A stretch of 53,353 nucleotides of DNA from Nioella halotolerans (GTDB taxonomy: Bacteria; Pseudomonadota; Alphaproteobacteria; Rhodobacterales; Rhodobacteraceae), in NCBI GenBank assembly GCA_003428585.1, contig QVQC01000050.1:1-53353 (forward strand). Reading direction: 5' to 3'. A program made the position numbers and the translations under genes. The notes beneath the pieces are model-generated. The model saw only the letters and a list, made by a program, of their open reading frames with translations. It did no database searches and was not told where the DNA came from. Shown in pieces: positions 1 to 9,294 of the stretch (the first letter of the stretch is position 1; each line of letters opens with the position of its first letter).

Positions 1-1
1 G

Positions 2-418
2 CAATTCGATGCGGTGCAGGAGTTGCTCGGGGAAAAGGCGGTCGAAGGTCCCGCCACCACCGAATCCCTCGTGCAAGCGCTTGAGCGGTTGCGAGAGCAA
101 TGCTACGCGCAGGTCCTTCATACTCACGCAGGGCACGCCGCGACAAGCGAAGCGCGACCATTGACCGAGACCGGAATTTCCACCATGGCCACCAAGACCG
201 ACCGACTGGAACACACGGAGGAAGACCTGCGCCTGCGCAGGATCCTGGCAAGGGTGCTTTGGAATTCGGATCACAAGGACGACATGCCCAGTGACCCGGC
301 CGAGCGCAAGGCGGCGTTTGACCTCGTCAGGCGTGACTACCAAAAGAAAGCGCTGGACCTGACCCGGCGTCTTGAAAACAATAACCTCAAGCTGGTCGAA
401 ACGGACAAACAGTCCTGA
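2..418 (+). CDS. Hypothetical protein, cut by left window edge
   Basis: An open frame runs in from the left edge and stops with TGA at 416-418. I do not recognise it. The C-terminal 75 residues or so are highly charged and look helical, rich in Arg, Leu, Asp and Lys (for example RLRRILARVLW and RRLENNNLKLVE). Upstream possible starts are GTG at 14 and ATG at 185. The stretch between them (residues about 40-60) reads less like a folded protein, so the real gene could begin at 185 and encode about 77 residues. There is no clear ribosome site before 185. No signal peptide or membrane segment is visible. Confidence 0.4.
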   Translation, partial: QFDAVQELLGEKAVEGPATTESLVQALERLREQCYAQVLHTHAGHAATSEARPLTETGISTMATKTDRLEHTEEDLRLRRILARVLWNSDHKDDMPSDPAERKAAFDLVRRDYQKKALDLTRRLENNNLKLVETDKQS

Positions 419-714
419 TCGCCCCGCGCCGATCCCATCCGCCCGGATGATGCAGTCCATGGTTCGGGCGGACGCATGGCCCTGCTCCCAGACGCGCCGC
501 GCGGGTGAAAGGCTTTCCCGCCGCCGCCCATCACGATCGCCAATCGCGGCCAAGCCCCAAGCTGCCGCCGCTCCGTCTTGCCCCGATCCAGTCTTGCGCC
601 GGACACCCGCACCTGCCCGGCACGATGACGAAGTGTTGACCGCGCTGCGGCGGTTTGCGGGCTCGCGGGCAAGGAACGGGATCGCTACCCGGGGCCGAGA
701 CAAAGGGGAGCGCC
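419..714. other. Non-coding gap before selD
   Basis: About 296 bp without a gene I can support. The open frames here have no family-like sequence and sit on both strands as expected for GC-rich DNA. It presumably carries the selD promoter, but I see no clear -35/-10 pair. Confidence 0.4.
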
Positions 715-2883
715 ATGCAGGACAATCTGCCCATCATGAAGGATATCGTGCTTGTCGGCGGCGGGCACACCCATGCGCTGGTGCTGCGCATGTGGGCGAT
801 GCGCCCCGTGCCGGGGGTGCGGCTGACCGTGGTCAATCCAGGCCCGACCGCGCCCTATTCGGGCATGCTGCCGGGCCACGTGGCGGGGCATTACGCGCGC
901 GACGCGCTCGATATCGACCTTGTGCGGCTTGCTCGATTTGCCGGGGCCCGGCTGGTGATCGGGGCGGCCCACCGGATCGACCCGCAAGCGCAGCGCGTGC
1001 ATGTTCCGGGGCGGGCGGCGCTTGACTACGACCTCCTGTCGCTCGACATCGGCATTCATTCGCAGATGCCCGAGATTCCCGGATTTGCCGAGCATGGCGT
1101 CGCGGCCAAGCCGCTCGATACCTTTGCCGATGGATGGACGCGCTTCGTCGAAGGCGGCGGCGGGCCGGTCGCGGTGATCGGCGGCGGCGTGGCGGGGGCG
1201 GAGCTTGCCATGGCCGCGAGTCACAGGCTTCGGGCCGCAACGGGCCGCGCCGAGGTGACCGTGATCGACCGCGGCGAGGTGCTGGGCGAGATGCACCCGC
1301 GCGCGCGCAGACGGCTCTTGGCCGAGTTGGACGCGGCTTGTGTGCGGCTTTGCCCCGGGTCGGAGGTGGCCGAGGTGGCGCGCGACCATGTCCGGTTGGC
1401 CACAGGAGACGAGATCGCCGCGGGCTTCGCGCTTGGCGTTGCCGGCGCGCGCCCGCATCGCTGGCTGGCGGCTTCGGGCCTGACCCTCGAAAAAGGGTTC
1501 ATCGCGGTGGACGGACAGTTGCGCGCCACCTCTCACCCGGAAGTGTTCGCCGTGGGTGATTGCGCCCACTTCGCCCCGGATCCACGCCCCAAGGCTGGGG
1601 TCTACGCGGTGCGCGCCGCGCCGGTGCTGTTCGACAACCTGCGGGCCTTGGCCATGGGGCGCGCTGACCGCCTGCGCCGGTTCCGGCCGCAGCGCGATTA
1701 CCTCAAGCTCATCTCGCTCGGCGACAAGCGGGCGCTTGCCGAAAGGCAGGGGCTTGTCGCGGCCGGGGCGCTGCTTTGGCGCTGGAAGAACCGCATCGAC
1801 CAGCGGTTCATGCAACAGTTCCGCGACCTCGCGCCGATGGCGCCGGCGCCGCTGCCGCGTGAGGTTGCCGACGGCGTCCGAGAGGCCCTCGGCGACAAGC
1901 CGCTATGCGGCGGCTGCGGCGCGAAACTCGGCCCCGGCAGCCTGACGCAGGCCCTTGCGGCCCTACCCCATGGCGCACGCGCGGATGTCGAAAGCTGCGC
2001 CGGCGATGACGCGGCGGTGCTTCGGGTCGGCGAGACACGGCAGGTGGTGACGACCGACCACTTGCGCGCTTTCACCGACGATCACGGTTTGCAGGCCCGG
2101 ATCGCGGCGATCCACGCGCTCGGCGATTGCTGGGCCATGGGCGCGCAGCCGCAGGCGGCGCTCGCCACGCTGATCCTGCCGCGCCTGTCAACGCCGCTGC
2201 AAACCCGGTGGATGCAGGAAATCATGGCCGAGGCCGCCGCCGTTTTCGCCGCCGAGGGGGCCGAGATCGTCGGCGGACACAGTTCCATGGGCGACGAGTT
2301 GACCATCGGGTTCACGGTGACCGGGCTAGTCGAGGACGTGCCGATCACGCTGGCCGGCGCGTGCCCCGGTGAGCGGCTTATCCTGACCAAGCCGCTTGGC
2401 ACCGGCACGCTCCTCGCGGCAGAGATGCAACTGGCCGCACGTGGCGCGGATGTGGCGCGGGCCTGGGCACAGATGGCCGAAAGCTCCGGCCCGGCGGCGG
2501 CCCTGCTGGCACCCCATGCCACGGCGATGACGGATGTGACGGGCTTCGGCCTCGCCGGGCACCTGATGAACATCTGCGCGGCGTCGGGCGCAGGCGCTCG
2601 CCTGTCCCTCGACGCCCTGCCGGTTCTGCCCGGCGCCCGTGACCTGCTGGCGCAAGGCATCCGCTCCACGGTTCACGCGCCGAACCGGGCGAGCCTCGCG
2701 GGCCGGGTCGAAACTGCCGAGGGCGACGACATCCTCTATGACCCGCAAACCTCCGGCGGCTTGCTGGCATGCGTCCCGGCGTCAAGCGCCGCGGCGCTGC
2801 TGGACAGGCTGCACAAGTCCGGTATCGACGCGGTCGATATCGGCGAGGTCACACAAGGCCCTGCGCGGATCACCCTGTGCTGA
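715..2883 (+). CDS. selD: Selenide, water dikinase fused to FAD-dependent oxidoreductase
   Basis: This makes selenophosphate from selenide and ATP. It is a 722-residue fusion. The N-terminal 390 residues are a pyridine-nucleotide-disulfide oxidoreductase of the NDH-2 type, with an FAD motif VLVGGGHTHAL (residues 12-22) and an NAD motif VAVIGGGVAGAEL (from about 152). The C-terminal half is SelD with CGGCGAKLG; Cys401 and Lys404 match the catalytic Cys17 and Lys20 of E. coli SelD. The fusion partner may supply reduced selenium (inference). I chose ATG 715 because AAAGGGGAG lies just before it; an upstream TTG at 655 has no such site. It converges on mnmH, the user of selenophosphate, with 4 bp between the stops. 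Confidence 0.95.
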   Translation: MQDNLPIMKDIVLVGGGHTHALVLRMWAMRPVPGVRLTVVNPGPTAPYSGMLPGHVAGHYARDALDIDLVRLARFAGARLVIGAAHRIDPQAQRVHVPGRAALDYDLLSLDIGIHSQMPEIPGFAEHGVAAKPLDTFADGWTRFVEGGGGPVAVIGGGVAGAELAMAASHRLRAATGRAEVTVIDRGEVLGEMHPRARRRLLAELDAACVRLCPGSEVAEVARDHVRLATGDEIAAGFALGVAGARPHRWLAASGLTLEKGFIAVDGQLRATSHPEVFAVGDCAHFAPDPRPKAGVYAVRAAPVLFDNLRALAMGRADRLRRFRPQRDYLKLISLGDKRALAERQGLVAAGALLWRWKNRIDQRFMQQFRDLAPMAPAPLPREVADGVREALGDKPLCGGCGAKLGPGSLTQALAALPHGARADVESCAGDDAAVLRVGETRQVVTTDHLRAFTDDHGLQARIAAIHALGDCWAMGAQPQAALATLILPRLSTPLQTRWMQEIMAEAAAVFAAEGAEIVGGHSSMGDELTIGFTVTGLVEDVPITLAGACPGERLILTKPLGTGTLLAAEMQLAARGADVARAWAQMAESSGPAAALLAPHATAMTDVTGFGLAGHLMNICAASGAGARLSLDALPVLPGARDLLAQGIRSTVHAPNRASLAGRVETAEGDDILYDPQTSGGLLACVPASSAAALLDRLHKSGIDAVDIGEVTQGPARITLC

Positions 2884-2887
2884 GGGG

Positions 2888-3943
2888 CTACCGTAACTCG
2901 GCAATCGCCGCGGCCAGCCGATCAGCAAGCGCGGGCAGGTCGGCATCGTCAAGCCCCTTCGCCCTGACTCGCGCCGCGACCGGGGTATCATCGCGTTTGC
3001 GGGCGCGCGCATAGGCCGGGTCGTAGTGATGCTGCACAAGGTCGGCGGCAAGGTCCTGCCACGCAGCCGCCGCGGCAAGAGCCTGCCACCGCGCCACCCG
3101 GTCGCCCCCCACCAGCGGGCGCAAATGCGCCAGCAGGCTCGACAATTCCTTCGGCTCGGCCAAGAGGTCGGTATAGGCGCGGGCGAGATAGGCGGCACGG
3201 GCGGGCACCGGTGCCTCCACCACCACGCGCGGCGCGTTGCGCATCGCGGCCCACAGGGACGGCGGCAGGCGCAGCGCCCCGATGCGGGCGGATTCGGCCT
3301 CCACCACAACCGGTCGCGCGGGATCGAGCGGGCGCAGCGCCTCGGCCAGTGCCGTCTCGAACCCCTTCTGAGAAGGCTGCCCGCCGGCACGCGCCCCGAG
3401 GATGGAGCCTCGATGCCCCGCCAGACCCTCCAGATCCACCACCTGCACGCCGCGCGCAGCCAGCAGCGCCAGAAGATCCGTCTTCGCGGTGCCGGTATTG
3501 CCATCGAGCCGGATCAGGCGGAACGGCAGCGCCGCGTCATACAGCGCCGCGACCACCGCCCGGCGATAGCTGCGATAGCCGCCCTCCAGAACCGCCACCC
3601 GCCACCCGATCTGGCGCAGGATGGTGGCGAAAGACCCTGACCGCTGCCCGCCGCGCCAGCAATAGACCAGCGGGCGCCAGCCACCCCCCCGGTCCATCAG
3701 CCGGTCCTCGATATGCCGCGCAGCGTTGCGGGCCACAAGTGCTGCGCCGATCTTGCGGGCGTCGAACGGGCTTTCCTGCTTGTAGATCATCCCGACCCGG
3801 GCGCGTTCCGCGTCCGACAGGACCGGCAGAGACATGGCGCCGGGGATATGGTCCTCGGCGAACTCGGACGGCGCGCGCACGTCGATCACATCATCGAAAC
3901 CGCGCCACACCGCGTCCCGAAGATCGCCGATCCCGACGCTCAC
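2888..3943 (-). CDS. mnmH: tRNA 2-selenouridine synthase
   Basis: It replaces sulfur with selenium in 2-thiouridine at tRNA position 34 (also called SelU or YbbB). The 351 residues match the usual family length. The N-terminal rhodanese domain holds the active-site loop YCWRGGQRSG with Cys95. A P-loop GNTGTAKT (148-155) follows in the C-terminal domain. The start is GTG at 3943, preceded on the minus strand by GGGCAGGGG. The selenophosphate synthase gene is its convergent neighbour. No selA, selB or Sec tRNA gene is in the window, so the only selenium use visible here is tRNA modification. Confidence 0.95.
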   Translation of the reverse strand: MSVGIGDLRDAVWRGFDDVIDVRAPSEFAEDHIPGAMSLPVLSDAERARVGMIYKQESPFDARKIGAALVARNAARHIEDRLMDRGGGWRPLVYCWRGGQRSGSFATILRQIGWRVAVLEGGYRSYRRAVVAALYDAALPFRLIRLDGNTGTAKTDLLALLAARGVQVVDLEGLAGHRGSILGARAGGQPSQKGFETALAEALRPLDPARPVVVEAESARIGALRLPPSLWAAMRNAPRVVVEAPVPARAAYLARAYTDLLAEPKELSSLLAHLRPLVGGDRVARWQALAAAAAWQDLAADLVQHHYDPAYARARKRDDTPVAARVRAKGLDDADLPALADRLAAAIAELR

Positions 3944-3988
3944 GCGACCCCTGCCCTTCTTCTTGGTGCAAATACTCGCGCCGCAGGC
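3942..3988 (+). repeat. Dispersed intergenic element, copy 1 (CTTCTTCTTGG..AATACTC)
   Basis: A 47-bp stretch beginning ACGCGACC, then CCCTTCTTCTTGG, AAATACTC, CGCCG and AGGC. The same string of blocks, in the same order and nearly the same spacing, recurs at 43918-43962. Here its first two bases overlap the mnmH GTG start, so on the minus strand it forms the mnmH leader. Confidence 0.6.
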
Positions 3989-4062
3989 AGCGCCCGGGCG
4001 CGGCCCCCTTTCAAGGGGGCTGAGGCCGGGCGCTCCCCCGCCGCGACCGGCTTGCCGGTCGC
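3989..4062 (-). terminator. Tandem stem-loops downstream of the dehydrogenase gene
   Basis: There are two strong inverted repeats. One has outer arms AGCGCCCGG (3989-3997) and CCGGGCGCT (4026-4034) with a nested GCCCCCTT/AAGGGGGC. The other has GCGACCGG (4043-4050), a CTTG loop and CCGGTCGC (4055-4062). They start 8 bp after the stop codon at 4071. No U-run follows, so they may protect the 3' end rather than act as a classic terminator. Confidence 0.5.
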
Positions 4063-4070
4063 AAGCCCGG

Positions 4071-4955
4071 TCACAGATCCTCGCCGTTCATCTTGCGAAA
4101 CCGTTGGATCAGGCTCGACGTGTCCCAACGCCCGCCGCCCAGTTGCTGCACCTCGCCATAGAACTGGTCGACCAGCGCCGTCACGGGCAGCGATAGGCCC
4201 ATCTCCTTGCCCTGTTCCAGCGCGATGCCCAGATCCTTGCGCATCCAGTTCACCGCGAAACCGTGGTCGAACTGGTTGTCCACCATCGTCTCGGCGCGAT
4301 TGGCCAGTTGCCACGACCCGCCGGCGCCCTGGCTGACCAGCTTGGCCACCTTCTTGGCGTCCAGCCCGGCCTGCATGGCAAACCACAGCCCCTCGGAAAT
4401 ACTCTGCACCGCGCCGGCGATGCAGACCTGGTTGACCATCTTGGTGATCTGCCCGGCGCCCACCGGCCCGAAATGCTCCACCGCCTTGGCATAGACCTCC
4501 ATGACCGGCAACGCGGCGGTGAAGGCCGCCTCCGCGCCGCCGCACATGATCGCAAGCTGGCCGTTTTCCGCGCCCGCCTGCCCGCCGGAAACAGGCGCAT
4601 CGACCCAGCCGATGCCGGCCTCCGCGCCAAGCGCGGCAAGCTCGCGCGTGACGATCGCCGACACCGTCGTGTGATCGACGAAGGTGGCCCCCGCGCCCAT
4701 GCCGGCAAACGCCCCGTCGTCACCCTGCACCACCGCGCGCAGGTCGTCATCGTTGCCGACGCAGGCCATCACGAAATCGCATCCCGCGACGGCCTCGCGC
4801 GGGGTCGCGGCCCATGAACCGCCATGCTGCGCCACCCAGTTTTCCGCCTTGGCCGCAGTGCGGTTGTAAACGGTCACCTCGTGGCCCGCCGCCTTCAGGT
4901 GCCCCGCCATCGGGTAGCCCATCACGCCCAGACCCAGAAACGCCACTTTCGCCAT
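4071..4955 (-). CDS. NAD(P)-dependent oxidoreductase, 3-hydroxyisobutyrate dehydrogenase family
   Basis: A beta-hydroxyacid dehydrogenase of 294 residues, the usual length. It has the N-terminal dinucleotide motif FLGLGVMGYPMAGHL (residues 6-20), the substrate-site motif DAPVSGGQAGAENG (119-132) and the catalytic lysine in GQITKMVNQ (Lys172). Likely substrates are 3-hydroxyisobutyrate, tartronate semialdehyde or a related acid; the sequence alone does not decide. The gene lies 108 bp downstream of putA on the same strand and may be read with it. The ATG at 4955 is followed at once by the conserved beta strand, so the start is secure. Confidence 0.9.
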   Translation of the reverse strand: MAKVAFLGLGVMGYPMAGHLKAAGHEVTVYNRTAAKAENWVAQHGGSWAATPREAVAGCDFVMACVGNDDDLRAVVQGDDGAFAGMGAGATFVDHTTVSAIVTRELAALGAEAGIGWVDAPVSGGQAGAENGQLAIMCGGAEAAFTAALPVMEVYAKAVEHFGPVGAGQITKMVNQVCIAGAVQSISEGLWFAMQAGLDAKKVAKLVSQGAGGSWQLANRAETMVDNQFDHGFAVNWMRKDLGIALEQGKEMGLSLPVTALVDQFYGEVQQLGGGRWDTSSLIQRFRKMNGEDL

Positions 4956-5063
4956 TGTCTCATCCCTCCCGTCGCGGGTTCAGTTCGTCGCGTTCCCTAC
5001 ATCGCGGGATATCCACCCGCGGGCAACCCCACGGTGTCGAAACTATCAATGGCGGGCGCCCCG

Positions 5064-8000
5064 TCAGCTGGCCGCGGCCAGAAGCGAGGCATTGCCGCCC
5101 GCCGCCGTGGTGTCGATGCAGACATGGCGTTCGAGCCGGCAGAGCGCGGCAAGCTCGCCGGTCGCGGCCAACGGGATCAGCCGCCCGTCGCGCGCCGCGA
5201 GCGCCACCCGCATCGCGCGCGCCACCTCTTCGGGGCCATCGAAGGCGACAAGGGCAAAGCCCGTCAGATCCTCCAGCGCTTCTGGTGCCAGCACACCCTC
5301 AACCGCGGCCCCCGGCGCAACGCAAACCGCCCGGCACCCGGCCGCCTCGGCAAGGCGCGCTTGGTCTGCTACCGCCCCTGCGCCCGGCCCGAGGCAAAGC
5401 ACGGTGCCGCGCGGGAACATCGACAGCCGGTTCGATTCACCGGTCGGCCCCGGCAGGCTGTCCACCGACCGGCGGATCAACGTGTCGGTCACCGCGGTAT
5501 CGAGTGCCGCCTGCACCCTGCCCGGATCGGCTGCGCCCCCCTCCGGCATGGCCACCACGTCCCGCGTCTGCCCCCTGAACCGCGCCACGTAGGACGGCCC
5601 GCCCGCCTTTGGCCCGGTCCCGGACAGCCCCTCGCCCCCGAAGGGCTGCGATCCGACGATAGCGCCGATCTGGTTGCGGTTGACATAGAGGTTACCGGCT
5701 TTCACCACCTCGGTGATGTGCTGCACCCGGTCGTCGATGCGGGTGTGCAGCCCGAAGGTCAGCCCGAACCCCTTGGCGTTCACCGCCGCGACCACCTTGT
5801 CGATTTCGTCGGCCTTGAACGTGGCGACATGAAGCACGGGACCGAACACCTCGCGGTCCAGATCCTCGATACCGTTCACCCGGATCGCGACCGGGGCCAG
5901 GAACGATCCCGCGCCGGGCGCGGTGATTTCGTGCAGCACCCGGCCTTCCTTACGGGCCTTTTCCACGTAGGCCGCGATCTCGTCCTTCGCGGGAACCGAG
6001 ATGATCGGGCCCAGGTCGCTGGCCGGATCCCAAGGGTCCGTGACGGTGAGTTCATCCATCGCGCCCTTGAGCATCCTGAGAAAGCTTTCGGCGATATCCT
6101 CCTGAACGTAAAGGCAGCGTAGCGCCGAACAGCGTTGCCCGGCGGACTGGAAGGCTGAGGCGAGGATATCGCGCACCGCCTGTTCGGGCAGCGCGGTGGA
6201 ATCCACGATCATCGCGTTCAGGCCCCCGGTTTCCGCGATCAGCGGCGCATGCGGGTCAAGCGCGCCGGCCATGGTTCGGTTGATGCGCTGCGCCGTGGCG
6301 GTGGACCCGGTGAAGCACACGCCCGAAACCCGCGCGTCGCCCGTCAGCAGGCCGCCGATCCGGGCCCCTTGGCCGGGCAGCAGTTGCAGGGCCGTGGCAG
6401 GAACCCCGGCCTCGTGCATCAGGCGCACGCCGATCGCCGCCATCAGGCTGGTGCTTTCCGCCGGTTTCGCCAGCACCGCGTTGCCCGCGGCCAGTGCCGC
6501 CGCGATCTGGCCGGTGAAGATCGCCAGCGGGAAGTTCCACGGGGAAATGCAGGTGAAGGTGCCGCGCGGCGCCTCGTCCGTGGCCTGCTCCGCGTAATAG
6601 CGCAGGAAATCCACCGCCTCGCGCAGTTCTGCCACGCCATCGAACAGGGTCTTGCCCGCCTCGCGCGACAGCACCGCGAAGATCTCGCCGAAATTCTGCT
6701 CGTAGAGGTCAGCGGATTTCTGCAATGCAGCGCGCCGTTCGGCCGCCGGGGCATCCCAGAGACGCGCCGCGGAAAGAGCGGTTCCCACGTCGGCCTCCGT
6801 CGCCTCGCGCACATGGCCGACAAGGTCGTCGGGCCGGGCGGGGTTGCGCACCTCTTGCGGTGCGTCCCCCGCCACAGGCCCGGCAAGGACAGGCGCGGCC
6901 TGCCACCGGTGATCCGCGAAGGGCGCGCGGGCAGCCTCGATCCCGGCCATGTCCGCCCGGTCGTGCAGGTCGAACCCCTTGGAATTGCGGCGCGGCGCGA
7001 AGAGGTCCGGCGGGTCGACCACGCCCGGCGCGGGCGCCCGCATCGCTTCTTCCAGTTGCGCGAAGGGGTCGGCGCCGACCACCTCCGCCGGCACGTCCTC
7101 GTCCACGATCTGGTTGACGAAACTGCTGTTGGCGCCGTTTTCCAGAAGCCGCCGCACCAGATAGGCCAGAAGGTCGCGATGCGCACCCACAGGGGCATAG
7201 ATGCGGCACCGCGTATCGTTGCGCCGGTGCAGGATCTCGTGCAGGGCCTCGCCCATGCCGTGCAGGCGCTGGAACTCGAAGGCGTCGAAGTCGTCGGCCA
7301 TGTCAAGGATCGCCGCCGCCGAATGGGCGTTGTGGGTGGCGAACTGCGCATAGATGCGGTCGGAATAGCCCAGCAGCTTTTGCGCGCAGCACAGGAAAGC
7401 CACATCCGTCGCGGGCTTGCGGGTATAGACCGGGAAACCGTCGAGCCCTTCAACCTGCGCGCGCTTGATCTCGGTATCCCAGTAGGCGCCCTTGACGAGG
7501 CGCACCATGATCTTGCGGTCAAACCGCGTGGCGAGGGCGTGCAGCCAGTCGATCACCGCCGGCGCACGCTTGCCATAGGCCTGCACCACCACGCCGAAGC
7601 CGTGCCAGCCGGCAAGGCTTTCGTCGCGCAGCACCGTCTCGATCACGTCAAGCGAGATGTCCAGCCGATCGGCCTCCTCCGCGTCGATGTTGAGCCCCAT
7701 CCCGGCGGCTTTCGCGGCCTGCGCAAGGGACAGGACGCGCGGCACAAGCTCCGCCATCACGCGCGTCTTCTTGGTTTCCTCGTAGCGCGGATGCAGGGCC
7801 GACAGCTTGATCGAGATGCCGGGATTGTCGCGGATGTCGTCGTGCCGCGCCTCGCCCGCCAGCTTGGTGATGGCATCGGAATAGGCCTCGAAATAGGCCT
7901 GCGCGTCGCCTGCCGTCATTGCCGCCTCGCCCAGCATGTCATAGGAATAGGTGTAACCTTGCGCGGTGCGGGACCGGCCCCGTTTGACAGCGTCGGCGAT

Positions 8001-8528
8001 TGTCTCGCCCAGCACGAATTGCTGGCCCATCTCGCGCATCGCGCGATGCACGGCGCGGCGGATCACCGGCTCGCCCAGCCGGCGCACGGCCCCGCGCAGG
8101 GTGGCGGTCAGTCCGGGTTCCGCGTTGTCCTTCAATACCTTGCCGGTCAGCATCAGGCCCCATGTGGAGGCGTTGACGAGCGAGGACGACGACTGCCCCA
8201 GATGCTTGCCCCATTCCGAGGGCGCGATCTTGTCCTCGATCAGCGTATCCATCGTCTCGGCGTCGGGCACCCGCAGAAGCGCCTCGGCAAGGCACATCAG
8301 CGCGACGCCCTCCTCGGTCGAGAGGCCGTATTCGGCCAGAAAGACCTCCATCAGGCCGGGCTTGCTGTCATGCCTGATGGCGTTGACGAGATCGGCAGCG
8401 GCATCCGCCATGCGCTCTCGGGCGGGCGAATCAGGGGCATGGGCGCGCGTGAGAGCGTCGAGAAGCGGCCCCTCATCAGCCAGATGGGCGGCTTGGATGG
8501 ACTCGCGCAGGCGGGCAAGATCGGACAT
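5064..8528 (-). CDS. putA: Bifunctional proline dehydrogenase / L-glutamate gamma-semialdehyde dehydrogenase
   Basis: It oxidises proline to glutamate in two steps. The 1154 residues hold a helical arm, an FAD-binding proline dehydrogenase barrel (roughly residues 80-460, with KLSALHPRYE and MVRLVKGAYWD), and a P5C dehydrogenase domain (roughly 560-1000). The latter has CISPWNFPLAIFTGQ, VCFTGSTATAQ and the catalytic Cys800 in GQRCSALR. It lacks the N-terminal ribbon-helix-helix of E. coli PutA, so it should not repress itself. A divergent Lrp-type gene starts 108 bp away and probably does that job. The start ATG 8528 gives the expected MSDLARLRE N-terminus. Confidence 0.96.
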   Translation of the reverse strand: MSDLARLRESIQAAHLADEGPLLDALTRAHAPDSPARERMADAAADLVNAIRHDSKPGLMEVFLAEYGLSTEEGVALMCLAEALLRVPDAETMDTLIEDKIAPSEWGKHLGQSSSSLVNASTWGLMLTGKVLKDNAEPGLTATLRGAVRRLGEPVIRRAVHRAMREMGQQFVLGETIADAVKRGRSRTAQGYTYSYDMLGEAAMTAGDAQAYFEAYSDAITKLAGEARHDDIRDNPGISIKLSALHPRYEETKKTRVMAELVPRVLSLAQAAKAAGMGLNIDAEEADRLDISLDVIETVLRDESLAGWHGFGVVVQAYGKRAPAVIDWLHALATRFDRKIMVRLVKGAYWDTEIKRAQVEGLDGFPVYTRKPATDVAFLCCAQKLLGYSDRIYAQFATHNAHSAAAILDMADDFDAFEFQRLHGMGEALHEILHRRNDTRCRIYAPVGAHRDLLAYLVRRLLENGANSSFVNQIVDEDVPAEVVGADPFAQLEEAMRAPAPGVVDPPDLFAPRRNSKGFDLHDRADMAGIEAARAPFADHRWQAAPVLAGPVAGDAPQEVRNPARPDDLVGHVREATEADVGTALSAARLWDAPAAERRAALQKSADLYEQNFGEIFAVLSREAGKTLFDGVAELREAVDFLRYYAEQATDEAPRGTFTCISPWNFPLAIFTGQIAAALAAGNAVLAKPAESTSLMAAIGVRLMHEAGVPATALQLLPGQGARIGGLLTGDARVSGVCFTGSTATAQRINRTMAGALDPHAPLIAETGGLNAMIVDSTALPEQAVRDILASAFQSAGQRCSALRCLYVQEDIAESFLRMLKGAMDELTVTDPWDPASDLGPIISVPAKDEIAAYVEKARKEGRVLHEITAPGAGSFLAPVAIRVNGIEDLDREVFGPVLHVATFKADEIDKVVAAVNAKGFGLTFGLHTRIDDRVQHITEVVKAGNLYVNRNQIGAIVGSQPFGGEGLSGTGPKAGGPSYVARFRGQTRDVVAMPEGGAADPGRVQAALDTAVTDTLIRRSVDSLPGPTGESNRLSMFPRGTVLCLGPGAGAVADQARLAEAAGCRAVCVAPGAAVEGVLAPEALEDLTGFALVAFDGPEEVARAMRVALAARDGRLIPLAATGELAALCRLERHVCIDTTAAGGNASLLAAAS

Positions 8529-8553
8529 GGCAGGGCAGACCTTTCGTATTTGA

Positions 8554-8572
8554 CTTGCCCAATGATAGCAAG
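8554..8572. promoter_or_regulatory. Candidate operator between putA and lrp-type gene
   Basis: Inverted repeat CTTGC-N9-GCAAG centred between the divergent putA (starts 8528) and regulator (starts 8637). The placement suits a PutR/Lrp site controlling putA. The arms are short, so this is tentative. Confidence 0.35.
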
Positions 8573-8636
8573 ATTTCCGAAGTCTGGCTGCCTTTCTGGA
8601 TTGCGCTTATGGGCGAGAAGACCTAATTTCTTACTC

Positions 8637-9122
8637 ATGGAAGGCAAAGAATTATCAGATCAGGTCACGTCCAGCCAACTTGATCGCTTCGATCAAAGGA
8701 TTGTGCAGCTTCTGCTGTCAGACGGTCGGATGCCGGTGACCGAAATCGCACAGAAGATCGGTTTGTCCAAGACACCCTGCCAGATGCGGGTCAACCGGCT
8801 GCGCAAGGAGGGCGTGATCCGCGGGTTCCGGGCGGTGGTGGATCCGGCGAAGCTGGGGCGGGAGCATGTGGCCTTTGTCGAGGTGCGCTTGAAAGACACC
8901 ACGGAGGACGCCTTGCAGGCTTTCAACGCCGCGGCCCTCAAGGTGCCCGAGATCGAGCAGGCGCACATGATCGCTGGGGCGTTCGATTACCTTTTGAAAG
9001 TGCGCAGCAAGGACATACGCGATTACCGCCGGGTTCTGGGCGAGGTGATTTCGGCGCTGCCGCATGTTGGCCACACCTCCACCCATGTCTCGATGGAGGC
9101 GGTCAAGGACCAGGCGTTCTGA
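8637..9122 (+). CDS. Lrp/AsnC family transcriptional regulator, likely proline-responsive (PutR-like)
   Basis: 161 residues. An N-terminal AsnC-type helix-turn-helix (about 18-60: DQRIVQLLLSDGRMPVTEIA, then GLSKTPCQMRVNRL) is followed by a RAM ligand-binding domain (about 75-155). Divergent transcription from putA suggests it activates putA with proline, as known for PutR of other alphaproteobacteria (inference from context). I placed the start at ATG 8637; the open frame extends far upstream, antisense to putA, but that part is a shadow. The stop at 9120-9122 is followed within 16 bp by repeat copy A. Confidence 0.9.
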   Translation: MEGKELSDQVTSSQLDRFDQRIVQLLLSDGRMPVTEIAQKIGLSKTPCQMRVNRLRKEGVIRGFRAVVDPAKLGREHVAFVEVRLKDTTEDALQAFNAAALKVPEIEQAHMIAGAFDYLLKVRSKDIRDYRRVLGEVISALPHVGHTSTHVSMEAVKDQAF

Positions 9123-9137
9123 AGCCGAAAAGGGGGG

Positions 9138-9252
9138 TGCCCCCCGTGCACCCCGTGTGCACCCCCCGTACACCTTGCGTGCAGACAAATGGTGGTTTCG
9201 CCGCGCGTCGCGCGTCGATCCGGGGGCAGCCCTTCTCGGGCCCCTGCGGGGC
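9138..9252 (+). repeat. Four-unit 11-bp repeat element, copy A
   Basis: Four contiguous 11-bp units at 9138-9181 (TGCCCCCCGTG, CACCCCGTGTG, CACCCCCCGTA, CACCTTGCGTG), then CAGACAAA. A further 70 bp shared with copy B follows: GGTTTCGCCGCGC, CGATCC, and GGCCCCTGCGGGGC at 9239-9252, the last able to form a hairpin. It lies just after the stop of the Lrp-type gene and in the same orientation. Confidence 0.8.
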
Positions 9253-9294
9253 GGTCGCCGGGCCCGGGAGGGCGGCGCTTGAGATTCGCGGTGA

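Noticed and set aside
715..2883. Selenocysteine codon in selD
   Set aside because: The catalytic position is a plain Cys codon (TGC) and the frame has no internal TGA.
6249..8636. Very long plus-strand open frame antisense to putA, joined to the Lrp-type gene
   Set aside because: The sequence is low-complexity Arg/His/Gly-rich shadow of putA; only the part from 8637 has family features.
9023..9294. Extension of the BKACE reading frame to 9023
   Set aside because: The extra part is antisense to the Lrp-type gene and unlike the family; a one-base correction gives a normal ending at 9295.
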